A DNA stretch of 50,735 nt from Gammaproteobacteria bacterium CG11_big_fil_rev_8_21_14_0_20_46_22 (GCA_002796245.1 PCWT01000010.1:14410-65144); one strand, 5' to 3'; counted from the stretch's first letter, positions 25,914-35,267 are shown. The notes: generated from the sequence alone by a model not told the origin. Numbers and translations are program-made.

Positions 25914-27218
25914 ACTCTTAAAATTGATCTTATTCGGTGTGATGTGTAATCGAGTGCCGGCGATGTTGACATCAATTTCTTCATCAGCGATCAGTGTGAT
26001 CGTTTTGCCGTTTAAAGCCAGCGCGCTTTGAGTGTTTATCGTTAAGTTGTTTTCGGCTTCAAGTGTATAGGTTTGAGTTTGTGTGTTGATGTTGTGTGTG
26101 GAGGCTATTAGCAAGGTGTCCTCTGTGAGCTTCAGTGTGTTACTGGCGTCTGCGTTGCAAAGTTTAAAGCAAGCTTGTTCTTTAAGTGCCTGGCTTTCTT
26201 CGTCAATGCAACCGATCAGATAGGGTTGGTCAGGGTCATTGTGTAGGCAATTGACGATGCCAATGCGGTTAGCTGCTGGCTGGCTATAAAATCCTTGTTG
26301 ATGGCCGCTCACTGGCATGGCGATGGGTACGGGTCGGCGAGTTTTGCGGGTATCCCATTCAAAGATCATCTCCACGGTATTGTGATGTACCGCAACAATT
26401 TTTCCGAGTGTGGCTTGTGATAAGGTGCTGGCTTGTGTTTCTCCGTGCTGCAAATCGTTTAGCGGGCAGGCGGTGATCTCGGTTTTAATGCCGAGTGTGT
26501 CTAGGCTTTGGTAATGGATGTGGGTGATCACAAGTGTTTTTTGCTCATGTGTAAAGCAAAGCCCGGGGTGCGCACGAAGGTCAAAGCTTGAGAAATAATA
26601 TTTTTCAGTGTGTCTTATCCCTTGTGGGCAGGGAGAGGGGGTGTGTTTATTTCGGGCTTGTTTTAAAGCCAATTGGCAGCCTGTGGGTGTCAGGCTGAGG
26701 TTCTGTGTGGGCCAGTGATCGCTTTGCTTTTTCGCGTTGAGAGTGGGGCGATTATCCGTATGCGTATAAAAAAAGTGATAGCCGCTTTTTTGAGTGATGC
26801 GTTGAAAAAATGCTAGAGGGTTTATGTCGATTTGCGTGTGAAAATTATCGCGCAGATCGCCTTGCGTGATTTGGTCGGCTTCTTTGGGTGCGACGAGACT
26901 TAAGGCTTGTTGTAAGGTGCTGGCCTCGATGATTTGGCGATACAGTGTGTTTGGCTCGAGCATTAAAGCGGGTGTGATGATTAATTGGGTGCAGAGTGTT
27001 CGGCGCTCTGGCTGTATCATCACATCGCGCACAAAGCCTGTCAGCGAACAGCTTTGATGCTTGTGCTTGATGCTGATCGGCTGGTGTGCTTGAAAATGCT
27101 GAGTGGGAATCGAAAGCACCAGTGTAAAGCTAAAGCCATGATTGAGCGTTTGATACCCCTGAAATGTAAAATGCTCAGCATAAAAGTGTTGACCGGCGTG
27201 CTCAAGTGATAAGCTCAT
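25890..27218 (-). CDS. tssI: VgrG-like type VI secretion spike protein
   Basis: Predicted 442 residues from ATG at 27218, chosen because it overlaps the tssC stop as ATGA. Shorter than typical VgrG (about 600 or more). The N-terminal part resembles the gp27-like domain (residues about 1-280); about 285-360 is a gp5-like OB fold ending in NDPDQPYLIGCI. The C-terminus is a short beta-repeat stretch (Thr/Asn/Ile-rich, about 375-442) with no toxin extension. It would form the trimeric tip of the tail. Last gene of the cluster and convergent with rimI. Confidence 0.8.
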   Translation of the reverse strand: MSLSLEHAGQHFYAEHFTFQGYQTLNHGFSFTLVLSIPTQHFQAHQPISIKHKHQSCSLTGFVRDVMIQPERRTLCTQLIITPALMLEPNTLYRQIIEASTLQQALSLVAPKEADQITQGDLRDNFHTQIDINPLAFFQRITQKSGYHFFYTHTDNRPTLNAKKQSDHWPTQNLSLTPTGCQLALKQARNKHTPSPCPQGIRHTEKYYFSSFDLRAHPGLCFTHEQKTLVITHIHYQSLDTLGIKTEITACPLNDLQHGETQASTLSQATLGKIVAVHHNTVEMIFEWDTRKTRRPVPIAMPVSGHQQGFYSQPAANRIGIVNCLHNDPDQPYLIGCIDEESQALKEQACFKLCNADASNTLKLTEDTLLIASTHNINTQTQTYTLEAENNLTINTQSALALNGKTITLIADEEIDVNIAGTRLHITPNKINFKSSSIEFKT

Positions 27219-28573
27219 CGTGAACCGTTTGGAATGTCTGCCACTAAACGTAGTGAGGCGCTCAATTGTTCGAGTTGCAGCCAGGGTCTGAGCCAAGCCA
27301 CCGCTTGGAAACGCCCCGGGTTGCTTTTGTCTTCCACAATATTCACACGAGCTTCAGCTAAGGGAAATTTCGATTTCAGTCGTTGCTTTACACCTGCGTT
27401 CGCATTCACATAGTTTAGTAACCACTGGTTTAGCCAGATTTCACAATCCGAGGCTTCCATAAAACTGCCGATTTTATCGCGGGCCATGATTTTAAGGTAA
27501 TGCGCAATGCGAGAAGTCGCCAAAACATACGGCAGCCTTGCGGCAATGCGCTCGTTCGCAGAGGCTTCTTCGGTGTTGTAGAGTGCGGGTTTGTATAGCG
27601 TTTGTGCGCCGAAAAATACCCCGTAGTCGGTGTGCTTGTAATGGCAAAAGGGTAGGAGGCCTGCGTGACTAAGCTCAGCCTCTTGTTCGTCGGATAGGCC
27701 AACTTCAGCTGGGCAAAAGGCTTCGCCTTGTTTGCGTGGAATGATGGGAAGTCTATCAATTTTACCGCCACCTTCTCGACCGCGAATGGCTGTGGTCCAG
27801 CCAAAGCGCTGGTGCGCACGTATCATGCATTCAGCTAAGTGAAAGCTGGCATTCATCCAGCAAATATCTTGATCATTCTCGATGGTTTCATCGATGCCTT
27901 GAGTTTCTGCAGTATATTGAGGGCGTGCGATCACTCGGGGTAGTGTTAAAGTGATAAAGCGCGCGTAACGTTGCTCACGTAGACCCTGCCAGGCTGAGTG
28001 CTCAGGCCCGTTAAAAATCGGGCTGATGTGGTTGAGCTCGTTTAAGCTGCGCCAATCCTCTAGACCCAGTAAGCTGGGTTTGGCACAGGCAATGAAAGGT
28101 GCAAAGGCTTTTTCGGCAAGCTGGCCTAAATAATGCAGGCTCTGTATGTCAGGGGTTTGGTGGTCAAAGGCATAGGCGCCGATCAACACGTTAAAGGGGT
28201 GCGCGCCAGCGTGATCAAAGCCTGCAGTGTAGACTTTTTTATACAGTGTGGAGCGCTCAAGACTCACCGATCGAGCAGCTTCTTTGGATAATGCTTTTTT
28301 GCTGATATTGAATAGTTTAATGCGAATGCTCGTTGGTTGGCCTTCGTTGATGAATAGACGCTGAACACCACGGTAATTCGCCTCAAGGGATTGAAAGTCG
28401 TCATGGTGCAAAATGTCATTCACGGTGGTGTTGATTAAGGCGTTGATTTTACTCAGAGCGGCTTCTAAGCCGGAAAAGGAGGCGATGTGAGTGTGGCTTA
28501 GTGCGTGTTGTTTGCTGCTGAGTGTGTTGAGGGTTTGTTCCAGTAGAATTTGTGTGGCCTTGGCTTCAATCAT
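27215..28573 (-). CDS. tssC: Type VI secretion contractile sheath large subunit TssC (VipB)
   Basis: Predicted 452 residues. Family segments are clear: the N-terminal helix ending in ILHHDDFQSLEANYRGVQRL, then the AWQGLREQRYARFITLTLPR block, and the C-terminal TSRIAHYLKIMARDKIGSF with WLNQWLLNYV. It assembles with TssB into the cytoplasmic contractile sheath. The start overlaps tssB by 8 bp and the stop overlaps the vgrG-like start by 3 bases, so expression is coupled throughout. Confidence 0.93.
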   Translation of the reverse strand: MIEAKATQILLEQTLNTLSSKQHALSHTHIASFSGLEAALSKINALINTTVNDILHHDDFQSLEANYRGVQRLFINEGQPTSIRIKLFNISKKALSKEAARSVSLERSTLYKKVYTAGFDHAGAHPFNVLIGAYAFDHQTPDIQSLHYLGQLAEKAFAPFIACAKPSLLGLEDWRSLNELNHISPIFNGPEHSAWQGLREQRYARFITLTLPRVIARPQYTAETQGIDETIENDQDICWMNASFHLAECMIRAHQRFGWTTAIRGREGGGKIDRLPIIPRKQGEAFCPAEVGLSDEQEAELSHAGLLPFCHYKHTDYGVFFGAQTLYKPALYNTEEASANERIAARLPYVLATSRIAHYLKIMARDKIGSFMEASDCEIWLNQWLLNYVNANAGVKQRLKSKFPLAEARVNIVEDKSNPGRFQAVAWLRPWLQLEQLSASLRLVADIPNGSR

Positions 28574-29024
28574 CTTTTTTCTCCTGTGCGCTCAAAGCTT
28601 GGCAATGTGCGAGTATCTTACTCAGTTTTTGCTCGTCTTTGGAAGAGCGTGCGGCGGTGTCAAGCAGGCTTTGTATCTTTTGTTTGAGGGCATGTAACTT
28701 CTTTAGTTCAGGCACTTGTTTGATAATTGCCTCAGGTTCGAAGTCTGAGAGTTGCCGAAATTGAAGCTGAATATCTAATGGCGAGGCCTGATCAGACAGG
28801 GGGTGTGGAATGGATACATTCAATGAAGGCTTTAAATGTTGCATGTAGTCATTGAGCGAGTCTTCGTTCACCTCAATAAACTCACGCTCGCTGATATCGT
28901 CAACGACGGTGTGGCCAGAAAAATCGCCCATAACACCTGCGACAAAGGGCAGTTCTTGTTTGATGATGCCGTTGTCAGTTTCGACATCGTACGTGATATG
29001 TACACGCGATAGAGATGTGCTCAT
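28566..29024 (-). CDS. tssB: Type VI secretion contractile sheath small subunit TssB (VipA)
   Basis: Predicted 152 residues. The N-terminal RVHITYDVETDNG and ELPFVAGVMGDFSG are diagnostic for TssB, as is RQLSDFEPEAI in the middle. AGGAG lies before the ATG. It partners TssC in the sheath. An 80-bp gap to tssM, the only real spacing in the cluster, could hold an internal signal, though I see none. Confidence 0.93.
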   Translation of the reverse strand: MSTSLSRVHITYDVETDNGIIKQELPFVAGVMGDFSGHTVVDDISEREFIEVNEDSLNDYMQHLKPSLNVSIPHPLSDQASPLDIQLQFRQLSDFEPEAIIKQVPELKKLHALKQKIQSLLDTAARSSKDEQKLSKILAHCQALSAQEKKDD

Positions 29025-29103
29025 CGCTCCTCCAGTGGTTTTTAGTGGGAATAAAAGAAGGGTTCAATCTATCGACATTTTTTATAACTGTAAAGTTAAT
29101 CAC

Positions 29104-31113
29104 CTACCTGTTTTTCCAGGAAAAATCTTGAAGCCATTTGCAGTGTCGAATGCCGGTGAAGTTAAGCTTAATGCCGGCATATTGCCAGGTGCAGCTAGTG
29201 TTGTGTTGTGTCATTTTTCCGTGTGAAAATAAGCGAATGATGCTTTGATCACCTGTGTAATTCAAGCTGATATCGTGTTGATCAAAACGTGTGAGGGAAA
29301 GGCTGACGTTTTTGACGTGAAGCGGAAAGGTTTGGTTTGAAAATGGGCCGAAGCTATAGTGTAGGCGGTGCTGATCAAAGGCGATGGCCATCGTTTTTAT
29401 TTGGTTGCTGAGGTCGATACCTGTGATCTGAATGCTTGGGGTTTTGGTATTCCATAGGCTTTGCGCGAGCTTATCAAGCGTCAAAAAATGATCATCAGGT
29501 GGTTGAAAATAGAATGAGCCATGGGTTTTTGCTGGAAGCTTTAGCTTATTTTTGAATCGCAAAAAGTGTTGTATCAGTGCCTTAAGTTTTGTGTTGGGCA
29601 AGTCGTTTTTGCTGGGTTTAAACGGGTAGTACTGTTTTCTCAGGCTTTGCAGGCTTGTTTGAAGTTTTTCCCAGCTTAATTGGTGCTGCTTAAGGCAAGC
29701 GAGGCTGATCGCTTGCCAGCGGTTAAACGTGGTTTTTTGAATAAACTGATTCACTGGAAAAGGCGCTTTTTTCGAGAGTGAGGCGAGCTTGATAAAGGGG
29801 CCGCTTTGCTCTGAGAGCGTTTTGTGTACGAGAAAGCAAGGGTTTGCTCTATCTTGCTGTGTTTTGTGTTGGGCATCGGCAAGCCTTGCTTCTTGTTGGT
29901 ACAGAAATAAAAAAAGGCTTGATAGCTTGAGGTTAATGTCCGGTTTGTGGAGTGTGTACAAGCTCAAGCAGTCACGTATGGGATTCATTAAGGCTAGACC
30001 GTGTGATTGTTGAAAACGCTTTGGCCAATAATCAACGGCTTGCTCTTCCCAATATTTTTTCATGTTATCGATCGAATAGTGTTGCCCACTCAAGGCTTGG
30101 GCAATTTCAAGATTGCTTTGAAGCTCACTTTGCCAAACGTAGTAAGCTTTAGCGCTATATTTTTCAGTGTCAGGCAGGCTATTTAAACTGCTGCTATAAA
30201 CGTCATCTAGCGTTAGGGTGCGTGATAGCACGCTCGATACCCAGTGCGAGTGGATTTGGCCTTCGTGGTTTGGCTGTGTGGTGTTAATCACCAAGGCTGA
30301 AAGGCTTGGGGCTTGTGGGTAATAGCGCTGAACAAAGCGCGCTAGGTTGTAGCGAAATCTCGCCTGTGTGACTCCGCTGGCTTGATTGAAATAAAGGTAG
30401 GCTAGTAAGTCGCTATAGCTAGGCTTTCTTTGTTGGAAGCTTGTCTTAAACGCCTGTTTGATGAGTGAAGCAGCGCTTTTTTTGTAGAGAGTATCGATTA
30501 AAGTTTGTGTGTTTTTAAGCGTTCGTAAGCGGCTAAGTACGGCAAAGGATTCCCAGTCTTCATTATCTTGCTTTAGTTTTACGAGTGTGGGGGTGATTTT
30601 TTGAAGCCATGTGATCGGTTGTTGCTTATCGTCCCAATCGGCGATCAGCAGCGTTTTTAGCGATGCTTCAGCTTGATGGTTTGACTTGATGTTGTTTGCC
30701 AAACTTACAACTCCAGCGCCTAGAGCAAGCAGCACAAGCATGCTTAAGCACAATTGATACAGCTGAGGCTCTTTTTGCTTTAGCCATTCTTTTAGGTATT
30801 GTCGGTGTGGTTGAGTTTTAGGCTTTGGGTTAAGTGTAATCAAGCCGCGGGTTGGCAGGCACGATGTTTCGACGATATCATCCAGATGTTTTAGTGATTC
30901 AATAACCCGCTTCTTGCTGGCGTGTAAGTAAAAGAGTGTGTGAAGTTTACGTTTAAGTTCGCCAGTATTGTTGTAGTAGAGTATTTCAGAACGAGCGATC
31001 ATCGGCAGTGAGAGTTTGCGCGTGTGTAACTTTACTCGCTTTATAATGCCTGAGCCTAGTCGCTTGCAAAGTCGGTAGCTGTGTGTGATGAGTCGACGTA
31101 TCAAAGAGATCAT
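29104..31113 (-). CDS. tssM: Shortened type VI secretion membrane protein TssM (IcmF) without the NTPase domain
   Basis: Predicted 669 residues from ATG at 31113, which overlaps the tssL stop as ATGA. Standard TssM is about 1100-1200 residues with two N-terminal helices, a cytoplasmic P-loop NTPase domain, a third helix, and a large periplasmic part. Here only one hydrophobic helix is visible, at about 119-141, after a basic cytoplasmic leader. The rest is periplasmic-like and ends in a beta-rich C-terminus (TWQYAGIKLNFTGIRHCKWL). No Walker A motif exists anywhere. Identity rests on position between tssL and tssB, topology and weak C-terminal resemblance. Confidence 0.65.
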   Translation of the reverse strand: MISLIRRLITHSYRLCKRLGSGIIKRVKLHTRKLSLPMIARSEILYYNNTGELKRKLHTLFYLHASKKRVIESLKHLDDIVETSCLPTRGLITLNPKPKTQPHRQYLKEWLKQKEPQLYQLCLSMLVLLALGAGVVSLANNIKSNHQAEASLKTLLIADWDDKQQPITWLQKITPTLVKLKQDNEDWESFAVLSRLRTLKNTQTLIDTLYKKSAASLIKQAFKTSFQQRKPSYSDLLAYLYFNQASGVTQARFRYNLARFVQRYYPQAPSLSALVINTTQPNHEGQIHSHWVSSVLSRTLTLDDVYSSSLNSLPDTEKYSAKAYYVWQSELQSNLEIAQALSGQHYSIDNMKKYWEEQAVDYWPKRFQQSHGLALMNPIRDCLSLYTLHKPDINLKLSSLFLFLYQQEARLADAQHKTQQDRANPCFLVHKTLSEQSGPFIKLASLSKKAPFPVNQFIQKTTFNRWQAISLACLKQHQLSWEKLQTSLQSLRKQYYPFKPSKNDLPNTKLKALIQHFLRFKNKLKLPAKTHGSFYFQPPDDHFLTLDKLAQSLWNTKTPSIQITGIDLSNQIKTMAIAFDQHRLHYSFGPFSNQTFPLHVKNVSLSLTRFDQHDISLNYTGDQSIIRLFSHGKMTQHNTSCTWQYAGIKLNFTGIRHCKWLQDFSWKNR

Positions 31114-31661
31114 AGAATTTTCGCTTGTTGTGTGAGCTGTTTGAGCGTGTGGTTGAGACCTGGTGAGCTTACTGCAGATAAGGCAGCGATGCTTAACCAT
31201 GCTGTCAGCACGATGATAAAACACAGTGCTGCAAAACGGTGAGGCTTGGCCTGTTTTAAGGTGGTCTCACGCGTTTCATCGGGAAGTAACACGTGGTGAG
31301 CTTGTTCCTGGTTTAGCTTGAGCCTCGTTAAAGGACCTTGTATACCGGCTTCAATAAATAAGGCTAGACACAAGCGTGCCAGCCGACTGAGTTGAAACCG
31401 TTTATAGTAAAGACCTGCTAAGCTTAGGCCAGGGTTGTGGTCTTGATGAAAACCGAGTGAAAAGTGGGGGTTGCTATGCCCTTGAGTTTGTAAAAGCTCG
31501 TCAAATCCTGCGCAGAGTATGGCATGGCTGTCTTTATCTATGGCTCTGCATGTTTCTAGCCAGGCTCGCACATCGTTGATGTTGATCGTGCCATCGTTGC
31601 CAAGTTGCTCAAGCCACCTCACTGTTTCGCAATAGATATCGGCATCTTTTAGTCTTGCCAT
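31110..31661 (-). CDS. tssL: Type VI secretion membrane protein TssL (DotU family), short and divergent
   Basis: Predicted 183 residues from ATG at 31661, with GGAG nine bases upstream inside the end of tssK; an in-frame TTG at 31676 is less likely. A cytoplasmic helical domain is followed by one C-terminal hydrophobic helix at about 143-162, the TssL topology. LCLALFIEAGIQGPLT stands where DotU proteins have the conserved Leu-Gly-Phe-x-Gly-x-Tyr. No OmpA-type peptidoglycan domain is attached. It would form the inner-membrane complex with TssM and TssJ. Confidence 0.7.
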   Translation of the reverse strand: MARLKDADIYCETVRWLEQLGNDGTININDVRAWLETCRAIDKDSHAILCAGFDELLQTQGHSNPHFSLGFHQDHNPGLSLAGLYYKRFQLSRLARLCLALFIEAGIQGPLTRLKLNQEQAHHVLLPDETRETTLKQAKPHRFAALCFIIVLTAWLSIAALSAVSSPGLNHTLKQLTQQAKIL

Positions 31662-32767
31662 ACAGTGATACTCCAATCTTCTGGGGGTTTCTGTGGAAAA
31701 TAGAGTGTGAGCGTGGTGGTTGCTTGCTCTGTGTCTAAATAAAACTGATACTTGCCAAGCATTGTGCTGCTAATCAGCTCAATACCCGGCAAGCCGTAGT
31801 GCACGCATTCTTTGAGCCGACTTTTTTCCTCAAGCTTTGCGTGTTTAAGTGGATCATGCTTGGTTTCTTCGTTGATGCGTAGGTAAAAAACCGCTTCTTT
31901 ATCGTAATCGCTTAAGGTGACGTCAAAGTATTGCGCGTTTTGTCGCTGAAAAAGCCAGCTTTTCTCGTCGCGCATTAAAGTATGCATGCTGTGGTTGATC
32001 GCTTGGATGTAAGCCTTCAGGCTTTCAAGAATTTCTTCATGATCGTACAGGTTTTTTTGAATGGGGATATTGGCAAGCGCTGCCAGGCTTGATGCGCTGC
32101 TACGTAGCAGGCGATAGTACTCAAAAGGGTGTGAGTTTGCGTGTTCAAGTAATAAATCCAGTTGCTCCTTGTCTTTATAAAAAAAGCTCAGTGCGAGTTG
32201 CTGCTGGGTCTGTTTAATGGCATTGGGCGTTTCTTGAGGTTTTGGTGGTGGCTTAAGTGCGAGAGAGGTGATGGCTTTGTGCAGTCTTATGCAGGGTGGG
32301 CAGTACTGCGTGTTAATAAAGAAGCCTTGATCATTAATAATCTCCATTAACTTAAAGCTATTGTCTGAGCTCTCGTTTGAAAGTTGTAGCTCGATGAGAC
32401 CCAGTGAAATTTCATGTTCGTCAGCGCTGTCTAAATCATTTTTAATTAGACGGCGATAGGCCTGTAATGCCTTGCTTTTATGGATGTAGAGGGTTTGTTT
32501 TGCGCTAGGCTGTAAAGAAAATGGCTTCGGCAGTGTGGCATTGTCTTGCGTATCGAAGTAGCTGCCATCTTTAAACCAGCCACTGATGCGCTCTATGATG
32601 AGTAGCCCTTCGCGCAAAGCGGCTTCGTTCACGTTCAGTGTTTCAATACCCCAGTAATACGACTCAAGCTGGCTTTGCGTTTGTCGTGTGTGGTGGCGAG
32701 TCAGTTGCTGAAAGTGTTGTGGCTTGATGAGCATGCCTTCAAGCCATAAAGGGGGTGCGGTGTTCAT
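31649..32767 (-). CDS. tssK: Type VI secretion baseplate protein TssK
   Basis: Predicted 372 residues, somewhat short for TssK (about 440). The N-terminus WLEGMLIKPQHFQQ and YYWGIETLNVNEAAL are the TssK signature, and a C-terminal FYLDTEQ segment is also typical. It links the baseplate to the membrane complex. It overlaps tssJ by 4 bp upstream and tssL by 13 bp downstream. In this window its usual baseplate partners TssE, TssF and TssG are absent. Confidence 0.9.
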   Translation of the reverse strand: MNTAPPLWLEGMLIKPQHFQQLTRHHTRQTQSQLESYYWGIETLNVNEAALREGLLIIERISGWFKDGSYFDTQDNATLPKPFSLQPSAKQTLYIHKSKALQAYRRLIKNDLDSADEHEISLGLIELQLSNESSDNSFKLMEIINDQGFFINTQYCPPCIRLHKAITSLALKPPPKPQETPNAIKQTQQQLALSFFYKDKEQLDLLLEHANSHPFEYYRLLRSSASSLAALANIPIQKNLYDHEEILESLKAYIQAINHSMHTLMRDEKSWLFQRQNAQYFDVTLSDYDKEAVFYLRINEETKHDPLKHAKLEEKSRLKECVHYGLPGIELISSTMLGKYQFYLDTEQATTTLTLYFPQKPPEDWSITVWQD

Positions 32768-33225
32768 AGGCGACTCCAGAAGTGGTGGGTTTTTTTGATG
32801 CTTAGACTGTCTGTATTAGCGTTGATAAATAGGGTGGGCGGTGAGGCTGTGTTAATGCTCGAAAGTTTTCGCCAGTCTGCATGATTGATGCGAGCGTAAT
32901 GACCGATGACGCCAAGATAAAGCGTATTGCTTTGTAGCTTTAAGGTGAGGTTTCGTGTTTGACCGGGGCGTATTTCTATGGTGGTTTTATCCAGTAGTGC
33001 ATCGCCGAGTGTATTGCTTTGTATGAGTGAGCCATAGCTTTCGTTCATAAAGCTAAAGCCGCTTTTTAATTGATAAAAGCTGATGCGCAGAGGCTTTGCT
33101 TGGCCGGCAGTAGGGTTTAAATAGCTTGCGGCTGTGATCTGTATGTTTAGTTGAGGTGCGCTCTTGGGCCATAAACTACAGGCGCACAAAAACGCACACA
33201 GTGTAACGAGACAAAGGACTCGCAT
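32764..33225 (-). CDS. tssJ: Type VI secretion outer-membrane lipoprotein TssJ
   Basis: Predicted 153 residues from ATG at 33225; an upstream TTG at 33270 would put extra residues before the signal peptide. MRVLCLVTLCAFLCAC is a lipoprotein signal with lipobox Leu-Cys-Ala-Cys. The mature domain shows the TssJ order: PLRISFYQLKS, then an Asp-Lys-Thr region, then LGVIGHYARI and the final strands. It anchors TssM to the outer membrane. It heads the cluster; a TTGACA on the minus strand (33294-33289) is a possible -35, without a convincing -10. Confidence 0.87.
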   Translation of the reverse strand: MRVLCLVTLCAFLCACSLWPKSAPQLNIQITAASYLNPTAGQAKPLRISFYQLKSGFSFMNESYGSLIQSNTLGDALLDKTTIEIRPGQTRNLTLKLQSNTLYLGVIGHYARINHADWRKLSSINTASPPTLFINANTDSLSIKKTHHFWSRL

Positions 33226-33351
33226 GTGTCTTACCAACGTAAAAGGGGAATAAAAGATGGGGTTATTCAATCATAGCCACTTTGTGTCTGTCAAGCGTCT
33301 TTGAGTATGTGGAATATAAACCTAGGCTTGTGTTGAATTTCTCGGGGATGT

Positions 33352-33444
33352 GTAGCAACCGTCTTTGCGAGGAGCGTAGCGACGCGGCAATCTCCAGGTT
33401 ACTTCAAAAGATTGCCGCGCTCACTGGCGTTCGCTCGCAATGAC
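33352..33444 (-). repeat. Palindromic repeat family A (minus orientation)
   Basis: Inverted relative to the copies at 22701 and 24581: it begins GTAGCAACCGTCTTTGCGAG and ends CGCTCGCAATGAC. It lies between the divergent tssJ upstream region and the mltD 3' end. Confidence 0.8.
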
Positions 33445-33458
33445 ATTAGCCATAAAAT

Positions 33459-33495
33459 GTAGCCGGGATTATCGCTACGCTCAACCCAGGCTGGA
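33459..33495 (-). repeat. Palindromic repeat family B (minus orientation, short)
   Basis: GTAGCCGGGATTATCGCTAC and CTCAACCCAGGCTG form the B arms. The A-B order is the mirror image of the other three composite loci, and the linker (CATTAGCCATAAAATGTAG) is the complement of that at 22681. Confidence 0.7.
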
Positions 33496-33512
33496 TAAAA
33501 CGGTTGCGAGGG

Positions 33513-35267
33513 TTAATGCGCTGCGTAAACCCGCAAGGCTTGGCCTTTGTGCAGAACGCTTTTGCGAGTTAGGCCGTTGAGCAACATTAGTGTTTTGCTG
33601 TTCATGCCGAATTTTTTCGCGATTTTATCGAGATAATCGCCGGACTGAACATGATAGATGGTGAGTTTGCGCGTGGAACTTGTGACCTTTTTGTGAGGCT
33701 TGCTGTCACTGTGATGTGCGTCGATGTGAGCAGAAAACGCGATATACTCATGTTGCATGGGGACTTTAATGTCCATGCCAGGCTTGATGAAGTTGTGTTG
33801 AATGTGGTTAAGCTTAACGAGCACATCAGGGTTGATGTGATATTTCACGGCGATGTCCCATACGGTGTCTCCCGATTTCACACGGTAGTGATGATACGTC
33901 GGTGCCCAATAGGTTGGGTGCTTTTTATTGTGAGGTGGCCAGATGATCAGTGATGTGCCTGGGGCTACATAGTCTGAGCGCAGGCTGTTCCAGAATTTAA
34001 TTTGACGCACAGACACATGGTAATGTTTTGCGATGGTCCAAAGTGTTTCGCCTTTTTTAACGGTATGGCGTGTGATGTTCATGACACGCACACGCGTGTG
34101 GCTTTCGTTAAACAAATGTTCATTGTGCAGGACGAGCTTGCTTAAGCGGTCACTGCCGGTGGGGATAAATAGCGCTTGACCTGGGTAAATACTGTTATTG
34201 TGCAGATGGTTCACTTGCCGAATCAGTGTGACAGAGGTGTGGTAGCGCTTGGCAAAGGAATCCAGCGTGTCGCCATGGCGAACCAAGGCGCGATTCCAAC
34301 TGACACGGTCTTTTACAGGTAGCTTCGCAAGCTCTCGTTTGAAGCGATCCACGTGCGTGATCGGTAAAAATAATACATGCGGGCCGCTGGGGTCCGTAGC
34401 CCAGCGATTGTAGCCTGGGTTGAGTTCTGACAGCTGATCCAGGCTTAAACCTGCCATGCTCGCAGCGCGCGAAAGATCGATTTGTGTGCCGATGTTCACT
34501 TTGGCTAGATAAGGTGCGTTTTTCACCACCGGCAATTGGATCGGGTATTCATCAGGGTGAGAGATGATGGTGGCTAAGGCCAAAAGCTTCGGCACGTAGG
34601 TTTCAGTTTCGTAAGGCAGGGATAGATACCAGAACTCGGTGGGTTTGCCGGCGCGCGCGTTGCGCTTAATGGCATCTTCTACCGTGCCTTCACCTGAGTC
34701 ATAAGCTGCAATCGCCAGTAGCCAATCACCATTGAAGAATTTGCCGAGGTAAACGAAATAATTCAGTGCGGCATTGGTTGAAGCGACGACGTCGCGCCGG
34801 CCGTCATACCACCAATCGAGTCGTAAGCCAAAGCCGGAGGCGGTGCCTGGCATCATTTGCCATAAGCCCGCAGCACCACTGCCGTAGTTGGTGGCATAAG
34901 GGTCATACGCGCTTTCGACCATCGGTAAGAGGGCAAGCTCGGCTGGAAGGTGGCGCTTCTTCACTTGTTGGAAAATGTAATATAAGTAGGGCGCCGCACT
35001 TTCGGCCATTTTTTGAACATATTTCGGGTTCTTCATGAACCACTTGATTTGCCAAGCCACTGCGGCATTGCTGCTGGATTCATCGGGTAAATCAAAGCTA
35101 TCGCCGAGTACCGTCCATAAATTATCGGCGTCTTTGTACTGTTTTAGGTGTGTTGGCGTGCCAAAGCCTGAGGTGTAGCTATCGCTGTAACCGGCCGCGC
35201 AGCCGCCTAGCATCAGGCAGAGTGCGAATGTGAGGATGGCTGTACTAAGCCATTTTGTCCATGTCAT
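33513..35267 (-). CDS. mltD: Membrane-bound lytic murein transglycosylase D-like lipoprotein with four LysM domains
   Basis: Predicted 584 residues from ATG at 35267, chosen because it gives a short basic n-region, a hydrophobic core and lipobox Leu-Gly-Gly-Cys at about residue 22; ATGs at 35306 and 35402 would bury this signal. An SLT domain follows, with catalytic Glu in LLPMVESAYDPYA and then GAAGLWQMMPGTA. Four LysM repeats cover the C-terminal third, beginning near VRHGDTLDS, HTVKKGETLW, YRVKSGDTVW and YHVQSGDYLD. It cleaves peptidoglycan glycan strands at the periplasmic face of the outer membrane. E. coli MltD has two LysM; four is long. E. coli mltD also lies beside gloB and yafS, which agrees with this locus. 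Confidence 0.92.
   Translation of the reverse strand: MTWTKWLSTAILTFALCLMLGGCAAGYSDSYTSGFGTPTHLKQYKDADNLWTVLGDSFDLPDESSSNAAVAWQIKWFMKNPKYVQKMAESAAPYLYYIFQQVKKRHLPAELALLPMVESAYDPYATNYGSGAAGLWQMMPGTASGFGLRLDWWYDGRRDVVASTNAALNYFVYLGKFFNGDWLLAIAAYDSGEGTVEDAIKRNARAGKPTEFWYLSLPYETETYVPKLLALATIISHPDEYPIQLPVVKNAPYLAKVNIGTQIDLSRAASMAGLSLDQLSELNPGYNRWATDPSGPHVLFLPITHVDRFKRELAKLPVKDRVSWNRALVRHGDTLDSFAKRYHTSVTLIRQVNHLHNNSIYPGQALFIPTGSDRLSKLVLHNEHLFNESHTRVRVMNITRHTVKKGETLWTIAKHYHVSVRQIKFWNSLRSDYVAPGTSLIIWPPHNKKHPTYWAPTYHHYRVKSGDTVWDIAVKYHINPDVLVKLNHIQHNFIKPGMDIKVPMQHEYIAFSAHIDAHHSDSKPHKKVTSSTRKLTIYHVQSGDYLDKIAKKFGMNSKTLMLLNGLTRKSVLHKGQALRVYAAH

Noticed and set aside
33226-33300. PmrA-like box or strong promoter before tssJ
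   Set aside because: There is no YTTAAK pair. A TTGACA is present, but no acceptable -10 lies at 16-18 bp.
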